This document shows positions 37,921-49,690 of a DNA stretch of 64,000 bases, in pieces. The notes under the pieces are model-generated. The model saw only the letters and a program-made list of their open reading frames with translations, was not told the origin of the DNA and did not search any database. The position numbers and the translations under genes were made by a program. How positions within the stretch are numbered: the first letter of the stretch is position 1; each line of letters opens with the position of its first letter. The stretch is from Flectonema sp. DT1601 (lineage: Eukaryota > Euglenozoa > Diplonemea > Diplonemida > Diplonemidae), in NCBI GenBank assembly GCA_964019425.1, contig OZ025798.1, positions 620,001-684,000 on the forward strand, given 5' to 3'.

Positions 37921-37922
37921 CA
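37500..37922 (-). rRNA. Fragment of nuclear large-subunit rRNA (central domains), antisense
   Basis: Read on the minus strand, 28S landmarks follow in order: atgactctcttaaggtagcc, atgcctcgtc, acgcgcatgaatgga, tactatctggcgaaac, gcggggaaagaagaccctg, gtgaaataccactact-like sequence, and caggtggggagtttggctg near 37,520-37,545. Conservation is high. It is a different part of the molecule from that in TIR element 1; the catalytic-centre region between them is absent. Confidence 0.9.
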
Positions 37923-37991
37923 GTTGCAAATTTGTTTTTTCAGGTTGGACTTTGTACGGACAGGCGGGCTTTTATTAGGGGCTCCCCCCCC

Positions 37992-38984
37992 TTTTTTATT
38001 AATTTTGAAAAAAAAACAATCAGTTTAGCGTCTTGACCAGGACGGAAAATAGAAAGTGATCGACATAGTCGATCGATAAAAAAACAATGATAACATTGTT
38101 TATTCTTTTTTTTTATTTTAAATTCTTTTTATTTATTTTTTAAAGAAAAAAAAAACGGAAAATAGAAATTAGTCGACAAAGTCGAACGATAAAAAAAACA
38201 ATGATAACATTGTTTATTCTTTTTTTTGTATTTTTTTATATTCTTTTTTATTAATTTTGAAAAAAAAACAATCAGTTTAGCGTCTTGACCAGGACGGAAA
38301 ATAGAAAGTGATCGACATAGTCGATCGATAAAAAAACAATGATAACATTGTTTATTCTTTTTTTTTATTTTAAATTCTTTTTATTTATTCTTTAAAGAAA
38401 AAAAGGAAAATAGAAATTAGTCGACAAAGTCGAACGATAAAAAAAAACAATGATAACATTGTTTTTCCTTTTTTTTTTTTTTTTTTATATTCTTTTTTAT
38501 TAATTTTGAAAAAAAAAAAACAATCAGTTTAGCGTCTTGACCAGGACGGAAAATAGAAAGTGATCGACATAGTCGATCGATAAAAAAACAATGATAACAT
38601 TGTTTATTCTTTTTTTTTAATTTAAATTCTTTTTATTTATTCTTTAAAGAAAAGAAACGGAAAATAGAAATTAGTCGACAAAGTCGAACGATTAAAAAAA
38701 AAAACCATGATAACATTGTTTATTCTTTTTTTTTTTTTTTTTTTTTATATTCTTTTTTATTAATTTTGAAAAAAAACAATCAGTTTAGCGTCTTGACCAG
38801 GACGGAAAATAGAAAGTGATCGACATAGTCGATCGATAAAAAAACAATGATAACATTGTTTATTCTTTTTTTTTAATTTAAATTCTTTTTATTTATTCTT
38901 TAAAGAAAAGAAACGGAAAATAGAAATTAGTCGACAAAGTCGAACGATAAAAAAAAAAACAATGATAACATTGTTTATTCTTTT
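37992..38984 (+). repeat. Satellite block S4
   Basis: Alternating A and B monomers. The stretch with gtttttcctttt (38,462) and ccatgataacattg (38,705) is repeated at 48,140 and 48,387, showing a larger duplication. Confidence 0.95.
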
Positions 38985-39373
38985 TTTTTTTTAAAAATGT
39001 CTGGTCTTAGAGAGGACGAGACATGGCACACTTCAAGAGGAACAATTAGGCGGTTATCACCGACATCGTCGAGGATGACCCAATCATTCGCTAGTGAGAG
39101 TTCGCCTGTCTCTTTAGAAATTCTTTCTAGGGGTTTATTTTCCCCTGTTTTTAAAAAAGTTTGAGAGGGAGGCGGGAGGTTTTCTTTTCTTTTGTTGGCT
39201 TTTATTATCAACTCTTCCAAGAAGATAACAATGCGTTTTAGAACGCTGTCATGACGCCACGTGAACCTCCCTTGTGTTAAAGAGACAGGACAGCCTGTTA
39301 AGACATGCCTGAGGGTAGGATTCACTTTGCCACACAAAACACAATTTTGGTCCACATTGGTGATGTTCCACCT
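38985..39373 (-). mobile_element. LINE 3' fragment (reverse transcriptase C-terminus)
   Basis: The minus-strand frame reads CVLCGKVNPTLRHVLTGCP, a CCHC-type finger, then GRFTWRHDSVLKRI. This finger plus a TWRHD motif is typical of the C-terminal end of non-LTR retrotransposon polyproteins. The frame continues about 90 residues and runs into satellite. Only the last 380 bp is present, as for a 5'-truncated LINE copy. The family is not resolved. Confidence 0.7.
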
Positions 39374-39562
39374 CTTATGTCATTTCCCTGCTATCCTCAT
39401 ATCCCCACAATAATATTATACCTTTTCATTTTCTCTTTCCTTTTCTGGTCTTTTTTTTTTTTTTTTCTTTTTTTTCCTTTTTCATACAACGTTTTTTATT
39501 TATATTTTTTTTTATTTTTTATTTTTTCATGTTTGATTATTTCCTCTTCATTTTTTTTTTTC

Positions 39563-39596
<34 letters not shown>

Positions 39597-39786
39597 TCTG
39601 CCTCTCTCTTAATTCTGTTCGTTTCTTTGAAACGAAAATTCATTTGAATATTATTCCTTGGTCAGCAACCATCATTGTCGCCCTTTGGGCCTGTTAAAAA
39701 AAAAAAAAAAAAAAGAAAGTTTACATCGGGAATAGGGCAGGGGCCAAAAGCTCCCAGTCCGTTACTTCCCACTTTATCGAAATTCA
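39374..39786 (-). repeat. Repeat Y, inverted copy
   Basis: The only copy of repeat Y in the opposite orientation. It lies between two LINE 3' fragments that both point the same way as it does. Confidence 0.8.
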
Positions 39787-39981
39787 ATAAAAATGTCTGG
39801 TCTTAGAGAGGACGAGACATGGCACACTTCAAGAGGAACAATTAGGCGACATCGTCGAGGATGCCCCAATCATTCGCTAGTGAAAGTTCGCCTGTCTCTT
39901 TAGAAATTCTTTCTAGGGGTTTATTTTCCCCTGTTTTTAAAAAAGTTTGAGAGGGAGGCGGGAGGTTTTCTTTTCTTTTGT
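39787..39981 (-). mobile_element. Second LINE 3' fragment
   Basis: Near copy of 38,990-39,175: aaaatgtctggtcttagaga, cttcaagaggaacaattagg, then gtttgagagggaggcggga. It lacks about 12 bp and the upstream coding part. Confidence 0.7.
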
Positions 39982-41009
39982 TGAGTTGAATTTCCAGGTG
40001 AGATTTGGACTGTTAGCTTTTGGCTTAGTGCATTGGGCATAGGCTGGGCTGCAGTTTAGATGTCTTAGGTGTTAATAGGGGGTTCCTCTTAGCATTTTTC
40101 TTTGTTCCCACCTTATGATTTTCTTGAAGAAAAAAATAGAAGTCATAATGGTGCTTCCCTCTGGAAGGGTTGTAAGCCATGGTGTCCAACTAAATTAAAG
40201 GACAAGTCTGGGATAATCCCTGCCAGAGGGGCGAGTATTCTACCATGGTTGAAATACTCTGGCAACTGATCTTCAATTTTATGTTGTTTGTTAGCTGCTG
40301 GTGTATCTTAATCATGTGTTGATACTTGCATTTTTTTTATTTGTAATCTTCTATTACAATCCTCTTTCTGTTCTGGTCTGTTACTTCATTTGTCTTGTAT
40401 AACTTCAGTTATATCCATTTTACTTTTTATTGTTTCCCATCTACTTTTTATTTTCTATTAGTTCTGGTCAGAAACTCCTGGGCAGCAAGAAGGAAAGTAG
40501 TTGAGTACTTCTGGGTGTTTGGCATCACCCCCCATAGTGAGCAAGTACAACAGGTAGCATTGGTAGTCTGTTGATCCTGAGTGATCCCAGCTACAGTTTT
40601 GTTTTTCTTTCTTTTTTTTAGAAGAAGATCAGGACATCCAAGCACTGCTGGATAGTTGCTGAATGCAGGGCCTGCCTGTGGCATTATAATAACAGGCTAA
40701 GTCATTTGTAGTTCATAGTTTACCTTTGATTTTATAACTTCACATAGGTACTATGAACGATGAGAGATCCAGTGGGATCACTCAGGGTCTAGTAGAGACC
40801 ACCAATGTTGTGCGTTGATAGGCAAGGTGACCAACCTTGACATTCTTTCTTTTCTCTCCTGTTGTGACAAACACAAAATACACACACAGCTTACAGTGTG
40901 TTCTTTGTGTATGTTTTCTTCAGGTGTGAGTAGTTTTTTTGTTCTTGCTCTTCAGGGAGGGCCTTAGCCAAAAGCTAACAGTCCAAATCTCACCTGGAAA
41001 TTCAACTCA
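39982..41009 (-). mobile_element. Element X, copy b (both terminal inverted repeats present)
   Basis: About 1,028 bp bounded by inverted repeats of about 48 bp (tgagttgaatttccaggtga then tttggactgttagctttt, at both ends). There is no transposase frame, so it is non-autonomous. A target duplication is not clear because the flanks are other repeats. Confidence 0.65.
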
Positions 41010-41790
41010 GTCCTTGTCAGTTTTGGCATCAAACTTGTAATGGTTTAATCATTACAGGTTATTTACTGAAATATTTGTTCTAAAAGTTGCTAAGTATTTG
41101 TCACTTAGAATTTTTTTATTTTTTTATTTTCAGCTTAATTAGCTACAAATTGTTTCTACTACCATAGTGAGCAAGTACAACAGGTAGCATTGGTAGTCTG
41201 TTGATCCTGAGTGATCCCAGCTACAGTTTTGTTTTTCTTTCTTTTTTTTAGAAGAAGATCAGGACATCCAAGCACTGCTGGATAGTTGCTGAATGCAGGG
41301 CCTGCCTGTGGCATTATAATAACAGGCTAAGTCATTTGTAGTTCATAGTTTACCTTTGATTTTATAACTTCACATAGGTACTATGAACGATGAGAGATCC
41401 AGTGGGATCACTCAGGGTCTAGTAGAGACCACCAATGTTGTGCGTTGATAGGCAAGGTGACCAACCTTGACATTCTTTCTTTTCTCTCCTGTTGTGACAA
41501 ACACAAAATACACACACAGCTTACAGTGTGTTCTTTGTGTATGTTTTCTTCAAGCGTGAGTAGTTTTTTTGTTCTTGCTCTTCAGGGAGGGCCTTAGCCA
41601 AAAGCTAACAGTCCAAATCTCACCTGGAAATTCAACTTAGTCCTTGTCAGTTTTGGCATCAAACTTGTAATGGTTTAATCATTACAGGTTATTTACTGAA
41701 ATATTTGTTCTAAAAGTTGCTAAGTATTTGTCACTTAGAATTTTTTTATTTTTTTATTTTCAGCTTAATTAGCTACAAATTGTTTCTACT
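41010..41790 (-). repeat. Tandem duplication of the element X end and its flank
   Basis: 40,535-41,163 (right part of element X plus about 150 bp of flank) is repeated almost exactly at 41,164-41,790, a period of about 627 bp. The flank has gctaagtatttgtcacttag units. Confidence 0.8.
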
Positions 41791-42012
41791 AAGTGTTTCT
41801 CACTTAGATTTTTTTTTTGCTTTTCAGCTCCTTAAAAGCTGCTAAGTGTTTCTGCTAAGTGTTTCTCACTTAAAATTTTATTTTTATGTTCGTTTTCTAT
41901 CCCTTCTCCTATCCCTTTTGTTCAAAATAAGCGGGAGGAAATTCTCTCATTCACGCTAAGATGCACTCTGAACTTTGATTTTTTGATCTGAGTGTGAGGG
42001 AATGACCTGTTA
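41791..42012. other. Unassigned spacer with ctaagtgtttctcactta units
   Basis: No gene. Three degenerate copies of ctaagtgtttctcactta, then a unique stretch with gcgggaggaaattctctcat. Confidence 0.4.
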
Positions 42013-42689
42013 GTGCATTGGGCATAGGCTGGGCTGCAGTTTAGATGTCTTAGGTGTTAATAGGGGGTACCTCTTAGCATTTTTCTTTGTTCCCACCTTA
42101 TGATTTTCTTGAAGAAAAAAAATAGAAGTCATAATGGTGCTTCCCTCTGGAAGGGTTGTAAGCCATGGTGTCCAACTAGATTAAAGGACAAGTCTGGGAT
42201 AATCCCTGCCAGAGGGGCGAGTATTCTACCATGGTTGAAATACTCTGGCAACTGATCTTCAATTTTATGTTGTTTGTTAGCTGCTGGTGTATCTTGATTA
42301 TGTGTTGATACTTGCATTTTTTTATTTGTAATCTTCTATTACAATCCTCTTTCTGTTCTGGTCTGTTACTTCATTTGTCTTGTATAACTTCAGTTATATC
42401 CATTTTACTTTTTATTGTTTCCCATCTACTTTTTATTTTCTATTAGTTCTGGTCAGAAACTCCTGGGCAGCAAGAAGGAAAGTAGTTGAGTACTTCTGGG
42501 TGTTTGGCATCACCCCCCATAGTGAGCAAGTACAACAGGTAGCATTGGTAGTCTGTTGATCCTGAGTGATCCCAGCTACAGTTTTGTTTTTCTTTCTTTT
42601 TTTTAGAAGAAGATCAGGACATCCAAGCACTGCTGGATAGTTGCTGAATGCAATGGATATGAGGATAGCAGGGAGATGATCTTTTTTTT
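42013..42689 (-). mobile_element. Element X, copy c (partial), joined to a repeat Y remnant
   Basis: Matches the interior of copy b from gtgcattgggcataggctgg and stops at gctgaatgcaatg. There it joins the last 40 bp of repeat Y (ggatatgaggatagcaggga). Confidence 0.7.
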
Positions 42690-42823
42690 TTTTTTTTTTT
42701 TTTTTTTTATTTATTATTTAAAAAAAGGAAACAATCAGTTTAGCGTCTCGATCGGGACGGAAAATAGAAATTAATCGACATAGTCGATCGATAGAAAAAA
42801 AAACAATGATAACATTGTTTATT

Positions 42824-42857
<34 letters not shown>

Positions 42858-45857
42858 CTTTTAATTATTTTAAAGAAAAAACAATCAGTTTAGCGTCTTG
42901 ACCAGGACGGAAAATAGAAAGTGATCGACATAGTCGATCGATAAAAAAACAATGATAACATTGTTTATTCATTTTTTTTATTTTTTTTAAATTCTTATTA
43001 TTTATTTTTTAAAGAAAAAAAAACGGAAAATAAAAATTAGTCGACAAAGTCGAACGATAAAAAAAAAACAATGATAACATTGTTTATTCTTTTTTTTTTT
43101 TGTTTTTTTTTTTATATTCTTTTTTATTAATTTTGAAAAAAAAAAACAATCAGTTTAGCGTCTTGACCAGGACGGAAAATAGAAAGTAATCGACATAGTC
43201 GATCGATAAAAAAACAATGATAACATTGTTTAATCTTTTTTTTTAAATTCTTTTTATTTATTTTTTAAAGAAAAAAAACGGAAAATAGAAATTAGTCGAC
43301 AAAGTCGAACGATAAAAAAACAATGATAACATTGTTTATTCTTTTTTTTTATTTTTTTTATATTTTTTTTTAATTAATTTTGAAAAAAAAACAATCAGTT
43401 TAGCGTCTTGACCAGGACGGAAAATAGAAAGCGATCGACATAGTCGATCGATAAGAAAACAATGATAACATTTTTTATTCTTTTTTTTTATTTTAAATTC
43501 TTTTTATTTATTTTTTAAAGAAAAAAAACGGAAAATAGAAATTAGTCGACAAAGTCGAACGATAAAAAAAAACAATGATAACATTGTTTATTCTTTTTTT
43601 TGTATTTTTTTTATATTCTTTTTTATTAATTTTGAAAAAAAAAAAAAAACAATCAGTTTAGCGTCTTGACCAGGACGGAAAATAGAAAGTGATCGACATA
43701 GTCGATCGATAAAAAAACAATGATAACATTGTTTATTTTTTTTTTTTTTTAAATTCTTTTTATTTATTTTTTAAAGAAAAAAAAAAACGGAAAATAGAAA
43801 TTAGTCGACAAAGTCGAACGATAAAAAAAAAAAACAATGATAACATTGTTTATTCTTTTTTTTTTTAATTTTTTATATTCTTTTTTATTAATTTTGAAAA
43901 AAAAACAATCAGTTTAGCGTCTTGACCAGGACGGAAAATAGAAAGTGATCGACATAGTCGATCGATAAAAAAACAATGATAACATTGTTTATTCTTTTTT
44001 TTTATTTTAAATTCTTTTTATTTATTTTTTAAAGAAAAAAAAACGGAAAATAGAAATTAGTCGACAAAGTCGAACGATAAAAAAAACAATGATAACATTG
44101 TTTATTCTTTTTTTTATTTTTTTTTTTATATTCTTTTTTATTAATTTTGAAAAAAAAAAAAAAAAAACAATCAGTTTAGCGTCTTGACCAGGACGGAAAA
44201 TAGAAAGTAATCGACATAGTCGATCGATAAAAAAACAATGATAACATTGTTTATTCTTTTTTTTTTTTAAATTCTTTTTATTTATTTTTTAAAGGAAAAA
44301 AAAAACGGAAAATAGAAATTAGTCGACAAAGTCGAACGATAAAAAAACAATGATAACATTGTTTATTCTTTTTTTTTTTTTTTTATTTCTTTTTATTTAT
44401 TAAAAAAAAAAAAACAATCAGTTTAGCGTCTTGACCAGGACGGAAAATAGAAAGTGATCGACATAGTCGATCGATAAAAAAACAATGATAACATTGTTTA
44501 TTCTTTTTTTTTATTTTAAATTCTTTTTATTTATTTTTTAAAGAAAAAAAAACGGAAAATAGAAATTAGTCGACAAAGTCGAACGATAAAAAAAAACAAT
44601 GATAACATTGTTTATTCTTTTTTTTATTTTTTTTTTTATTCTTTTTTATTAACTTTGAAAAAAAAAAAACAATCAGTTTAGCGTCTTGACCAGGACGGAA
44701 AATAGAAAGTAATCGACATAGTCGATCGATAAAAAAAAAACAATGATAACATTGTTTATTCTTTTTTTTTATTTTAAATTCTTTTTATTTATTTTTTAAA
44801 GAAAAAAAAACGGAAAATAGAAATTAGTCGACAAAGTCGAACGATAAAAAAAAAACAATGATAACATTGTTTATTCTTTTTTTTTTTTTTTTATTTCTTT
44901 TTATTTATTAAAAAAAAAAAACAATCAGTTTAGCGTCTTGACCAGGACGGAAAATAGAAAGTGATCGACATAGTCGATCGATAAAAAAAAAACAATGATA
45001 ACATTGTTTATTCTTTTTTTTTATTTTAAATTCTTTTTATTTATTTTTTAAAGAAAAAAAACGGAAAATAGAAATTAGTCGACAAAGTCGAACGATAAAA
45101 AAAAAACAATGATAACATTGTTTATTCTTTTTTTTATTTTTTTTTTTATTCTTTTCTATTAATTTTGAAAAAAAAGAAAAACAATCAGTTTAGCGTCTTG
45201 ACCAGGACGGAAAATAGAAAGTAATCGACATAGTCGATCGATAAAAAAAAAACAATGATAACATTGTTTATTCTTTTTTTTTATTTTAAATTCTTTTTAT
45301 TTATTTTTTAAAGAAAAAAAACGGAAGTTTAGCGTCTCGATCAGGACGGAAAATAGAAATTAATCGACACAGTTGATCGATAGAAAAAAAAAAAAACAAT
45401 GATAACATTGTTTATTCATTTTTTTTTTTTTTTTTTTTTTTAAATCTTTTTAATTATTTTAAAGAAAAAACAATCAGTTTAGCGTCTTGACCAGGACGGA
45501 AAATAGTAAGTAATCGACATAGTCGATCGATAAAAAAAAAACAATGATAACATTGTTTATTCCTTTTTTTTTTTTTAATATTTTTTTTATTTATTTTTAA
45601 AGAAAAAACAATCAGTTTAGCGTCCTGACCAGGACGGAAAATAGAAAGTAATCGACATAGTCGATCGATAAAAAAAACAATGATAACATTGTTTATTTTA
45701 TTTTTTTTTTTTATTTTAATTCTTTTTATTTATTTTTAAAAAGAAAAAAAATGGAAAATAGAAATTAGTCAACAAAGTCGAACGATAAAAAAAAACAATG
45801 ATAACATTGTTTATTCTTTTTTTTTTTATTTTTTTTATATTCTTTTTTATTAATTTT
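42690..45857 (+). repeat. Satellite block S5 (3.2 kb)
   Basis: Long uninterrupted block, mainly alternating A and B monomers with a dimer period near 250-260 bp. The first monomer, after the repeat Y remnant, is cgtctcgatcgggacgg, where both arms have changed together. Confidence 0.95.
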
Positions 45858-46626
45858 CATAGATGGAAGTGCCCTACAATTTGGAGGGCGTGTAGGGCGC
45901 TTGTAGGGCGCTTTTAATATAAATATTATTTTGGAGGGCGCTTTTTTTTACCTTTTTTATTACTATAAGACAGCTAAATTGACGTCGACTTACACTGACG
46001 CACAAGTATTTTGACGCAGAAGCCAAAAAAAATTTTGACATGCTTGGCAGTCTTTCGAGAAAGAGAAAAAAGGGTGTCACGGGGTTCGAACCCGAGACCT
46101 CCAGGTCATGGTTCGGAGGTCAACAATGGCAAAAACAATGGGCCACTCCTTGAGAGCTTCCGGAGCCTGCTGCAATCCCTGAAGCTGAAACTCATTTCAG
46201 TGGACGATGCATCCCAGATCTACAAGGAGCTGATTAGCCCGCAGAATGCACCGAGTCGAATATAGAGGGATTCGAGGAGGGAGAGTGCGTTCTTGCTAAC
46301 CTGTTAATAGGCCGGTCTTCACGGTACCTTGTGAGAAAAAAAAGAAGTTTACTGGTGGCAAGTAAACTGATATCCCAGAGACGCATTTGATCGGGCGAAC
46401 TGGAGAAAAGTCAAATAAGATGCGATTCGACCCTCGCTGAGGGCAGGGGTGTGTCAAAATGAGCTCGGCATTATATTAAATTTAATTAAAAAAGCGCCCT
46501 ACGCGCCCTCCAGCGCCCTATTTTGGCCCTATTTTGGCCCTACAATGGCCCTATTTTGGCCCTACAAATTTTTGTGGCTGATTTTCACCAGGCGCCCTCC
46601 AAATTTGGAGGGCACTTCCATCTATG
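45858..46626. mobile_element. TIR element 4 with a tRNA-like 3' half
   Basis: 769 bp. The ends read catagatggaagtgccct and its inverse, in repeats of about 33 bp, flanked by a 6-bp duplication aatttt (45852-45857, 46627-46632) that restores the satellite when collapsed. Near both ends are many gcgccct/ggccct units. Inside are a tRNA-like 3' half and a 45-codon open stretch (ending ISPQNAPSRI at 46,265) that looks like a captured gene fragment. No transposase. Confidence 0.8.
46072..46125 (-). tRNA. tRNA-like 3' half, Met(CAT)-like
   Basis: Minus strand: ccatgacctggaggtc, then gggttcgaacccc and a 3' acceptor end gtgacaccc followed by a T-run. This is nearly the same as the 3' half of the tRNA-like sequence at 37083-37156. 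The D arm and 5' acceptor are absent. Confidence 0.45.
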
Positions 46627-46992
46627 AATTTTGAAAAAAAAAACAATCAGTTTAGCGTCTTGACCAGGACGGAAAATAGAAAGTAATCGACATAGTCGAT
46701 CGATAAAAAAAACAATGATAACATTGTTTATTCTTTTTTTTTTTTTTATTTTAAATTCTTTTTATTTATTTTTTAAAGAAAAAAAACGGAAAATAGAAAT
46801 TAGTCGACAAAGTCGAACGATAAAAAAAAACAATGATAACATTGTTTATTCTTTTTTTTGTATTTTTTTATATTCTTTTTTATTAATTTTGAAAAAAAAA
46901 AAAAACAATCAGTTTAGCGTCTTGACCAGGACGGAAAATAGAAAGTGATCGACATAGTCGATCGATAAAAAAACAATGATAACATTGTTTAT

Positions 46993-47025
<33 letters not shown>

Positions 47026-49507
47026 CTTTTTATTTATTTTTTAAAGAAAAAAAAAACGGAAAATAGAAATTAGTCAACAAAGTCGAACGATAAAAAAAAC
47101 AATGATAACATTGTTTATTCTTTTTTTTTATTTTTTTTTTTTAATATTTTTTTTTATTTTGAAAAAAAAAAAACAATCAGTTTAGCGTCTTGACCAGGAC
47201 GGAAAATAGAAAGTGATCGACACAGTCGATCGATAAAAAAACAATGATAACATTGTTTATTCTTTTTTTTTATTTTAAATTCTTTTTATTTATTTTTTAA
47301 AGAAAAAAAAAAACGGAAAATAGAAATTAGTCGACAAAGTCGAACGATAAAAAAAACAATGATAACATTGTTTATTCTTTTTTTTTATTTTTTTTTTTTT
47401 AATATTTTTTTTTATTTTGAAAAAAAAAAAAAACAATCAGTTTAGCGTCTTGACCAGGACGGAAAATAGAAAGTAATCGACATAGTCGATCGATAAAAAA
47501 AAACAATGATAACATTGTTTATTCTTTTTTTTTATTTTAAATTCTTTTTATTTATTTTTTAAAGAAAAAAAAAAACGGAAAATAGAAATTAGTCGACAAA
47601 GTCGAACGATAAAAAAAAACAATGATAACATTGTTTATTCTTTTTTTTTTGTATTTTTTTTAATATTCTTTTTTATTAATTTTGAAAAAAAAACAATCAG
47701 TTTAGCGTCTTGACCAGGACGGAAAATAGAAAGTGATCGACATAGTCGATCGATAAAAAAACAATGATAACATTGTTTATTCTTTTTTTTTTATTTTAAA
47801 TTCTTTTTATTTATTTTTTAAAGAAAAAAAAAACGGAAAATAGAAATTAGTCGACAAAGTCGAACGATAAAAAAAACAATGATAACATTGTTTATTCTTT
47901 TTTTTGTATTTTTTTATATTCTTTTTTATTAATTTTGAAAAAAAAAAACAATCAGTTTAGCGTCTTGACCAGGACGGAAAATAGAAAGTGATCGACATAG
48001 TCGATCGATAAAAAAACAATGATAACATTGTTTATTCTTTTTTTTTATTTTAAATTCTTTTTATTTATTCTTTAAAGAAAAACGGAAAATAGAAATTAGT
48101 CGACAAAGTCGAACGATAAAAAAAAACAATGATAACATTGTTTTTCCTTTTTTTTTTTTTTTTTTTTTTATATTCTTTTTTATTAATTTTGAAAAAAAAA
48201 AAACAATCAGTTTAGCGTCTTGACCAGGACGGAAAATAGAAAGTGATCGACATAGTCGATCGATAAAAAAACAATGATAACATTGTTTATTCTTTTTTTT
48301 TAATTTAAATTCTTTTTATTTATTCTTTAAAGAAAAGAAACGGAAAATAGAAATTAGTCGACAAAGTCGAACGATTAAAAAAAAAAACCATGATAACATT
48401 GTTTATTCTTTTTTTTTTTTTTTTTTTTTATATTCTTTTTTATTAATTTTGAAAAAAAACAATCAGTTTAGCGTCTTGACCAGGACGGAAAATAGAAAGT
48501 GATCGACATAGTCGATCGATAAAAAAACAATGATAACATTGTTTATTCTTTTTTTTTATTTTAAATTCTTTTTATTTATTTTTTAAAGAAAAAAAACGGA
48601 AAATAGAAATTAGTCAACAAAGTCGAACAATAAAAAAAACAATGATAACATTGTTTATTCTTTTTTTTTTTTTTTTTTTTTTTATATTCTTTTTTATTAA
48701 TTTTGAAAAAAAAACAATCAGTTTAGCGTCTTGACCAGGACGGAAAATAGAAAGTGATCGACATAGTCGATCGATAAAAAAACAATGATAACATTGTTTA
48801 TTCTTTTTTTTTATTTTTTTTTTTTAAATTCTTTTTATTTATTTTTTAAAGAAAAAAAAAACGGAAAATAGAAATTAGTCAACAAAGTCGAACAATAAAA
48901 AAAAACAATGATAACATTGTTTATTCTTTTTTTTTTTTTTTTTTTTTTTTTATATTCTTTTTTATTAATTTTGAAAAGAAAACAATCAGTTTAGCGTCTT
49001 GACCAGGACGGAAAATAGAAAGTAATCGACATAGTCGATCGATAAAAAAACAATGATAACATTGTTTATTCTTTTTTTTTTTTTTTTTTTTTTAAATTCT
49101 TTTTATTTATTTTTTAAAGAAAAAAAAAACGGAAAATAGAAATTAGTCGACAAAGTCGAACGATAAAAAAAAACAATGATAACATTGTTTATTCTTTTTT
49201 TTTAATTTTTTTTTTTAATATTTTTTTTATTTTGAAAAAAAAACAATCAGTTTAGCGTCTTGACCAGGACGGAAAATAGAAAGTAATCGACATAGTCGAT
49301 CGATAAAAAAAACAATGATAACATTGTTTATTCTTTTTTTTGTATTTTTTTATATTCTTTTTTATTAATTTTGAAAAAAAAACAATCAGTTTAGCGTCTT
49401 GACCAGGACGGAAAATAGAAAGTGATCGACATAGTCGATCGATAAAAAAACAATGATAACATTGTCTATTCTTTTTTTTTTATTTTTTTTTATTTTAAAT
49501 TCTTTTT
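46627..49507 (+). repeat. Satellite block S6 (2.9 kb)
   Basis: Alternating A and B monomers. The part near 47,870-48,540 shares rare variants with 38,190-38,860. The block is interrupted at 49,508 by TIR element 3 in a tcttttt run. Confidence 0.95.
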
Positions 49508-49579
49508 AGGGTAAAGGGGTCTTTCCTACACAAATAGTTTCAGAACTAACCATTCATTACAAAATCCAAAATGGCTGTA

Positions 49580-49608
49580 AACCGTCCAGTTCGATCCTGG
49601 GTGAGGGC
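49580..49608 (+). tRNA. tRNA-like 3' end
   Basis: Contains a B box cagttcgatcctggg and a short 3' end followed by a T-run of 12; the 5' part is missing. It sits at the inner edge of the left terminal repeat. Confidence 0.35.
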
Positions 49609-49690
49609 ATTTTTTTTTTTTCCTGATTTTTTTTTCAGGTTGGACTTTGTACGGGGAGGTTGGCTTTTATTAGTGGCTCCCCCCCCTTGG

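Larger units (their letters stand above)
36973..37991. mobile_element. TIR element 2 (left end intact, right end lost)
   Basis: The left end, agggaaaacccctaattcc followed by acaaaaatagttt and catcacaaaa, is a diverged version of the terminal repeat of TIR element 3. Its right part (ttgttttttcaggttggact at 37,935 and onward) matches the interior of element 3 and stops in a C-run exactly where element 3's large hairpin would start. So it belongs to the same family and lost its right end at the hairpin base. It carries a tRNA-like gene and antisense rRNA. Confidence 0.65.

Noticed and set aside
31890-40684. A 78-codon frame present in two element X copies
   Set aside because: It is conserved only because the copies are nearly identical; composition is not protein-like and a third copy is shortened.
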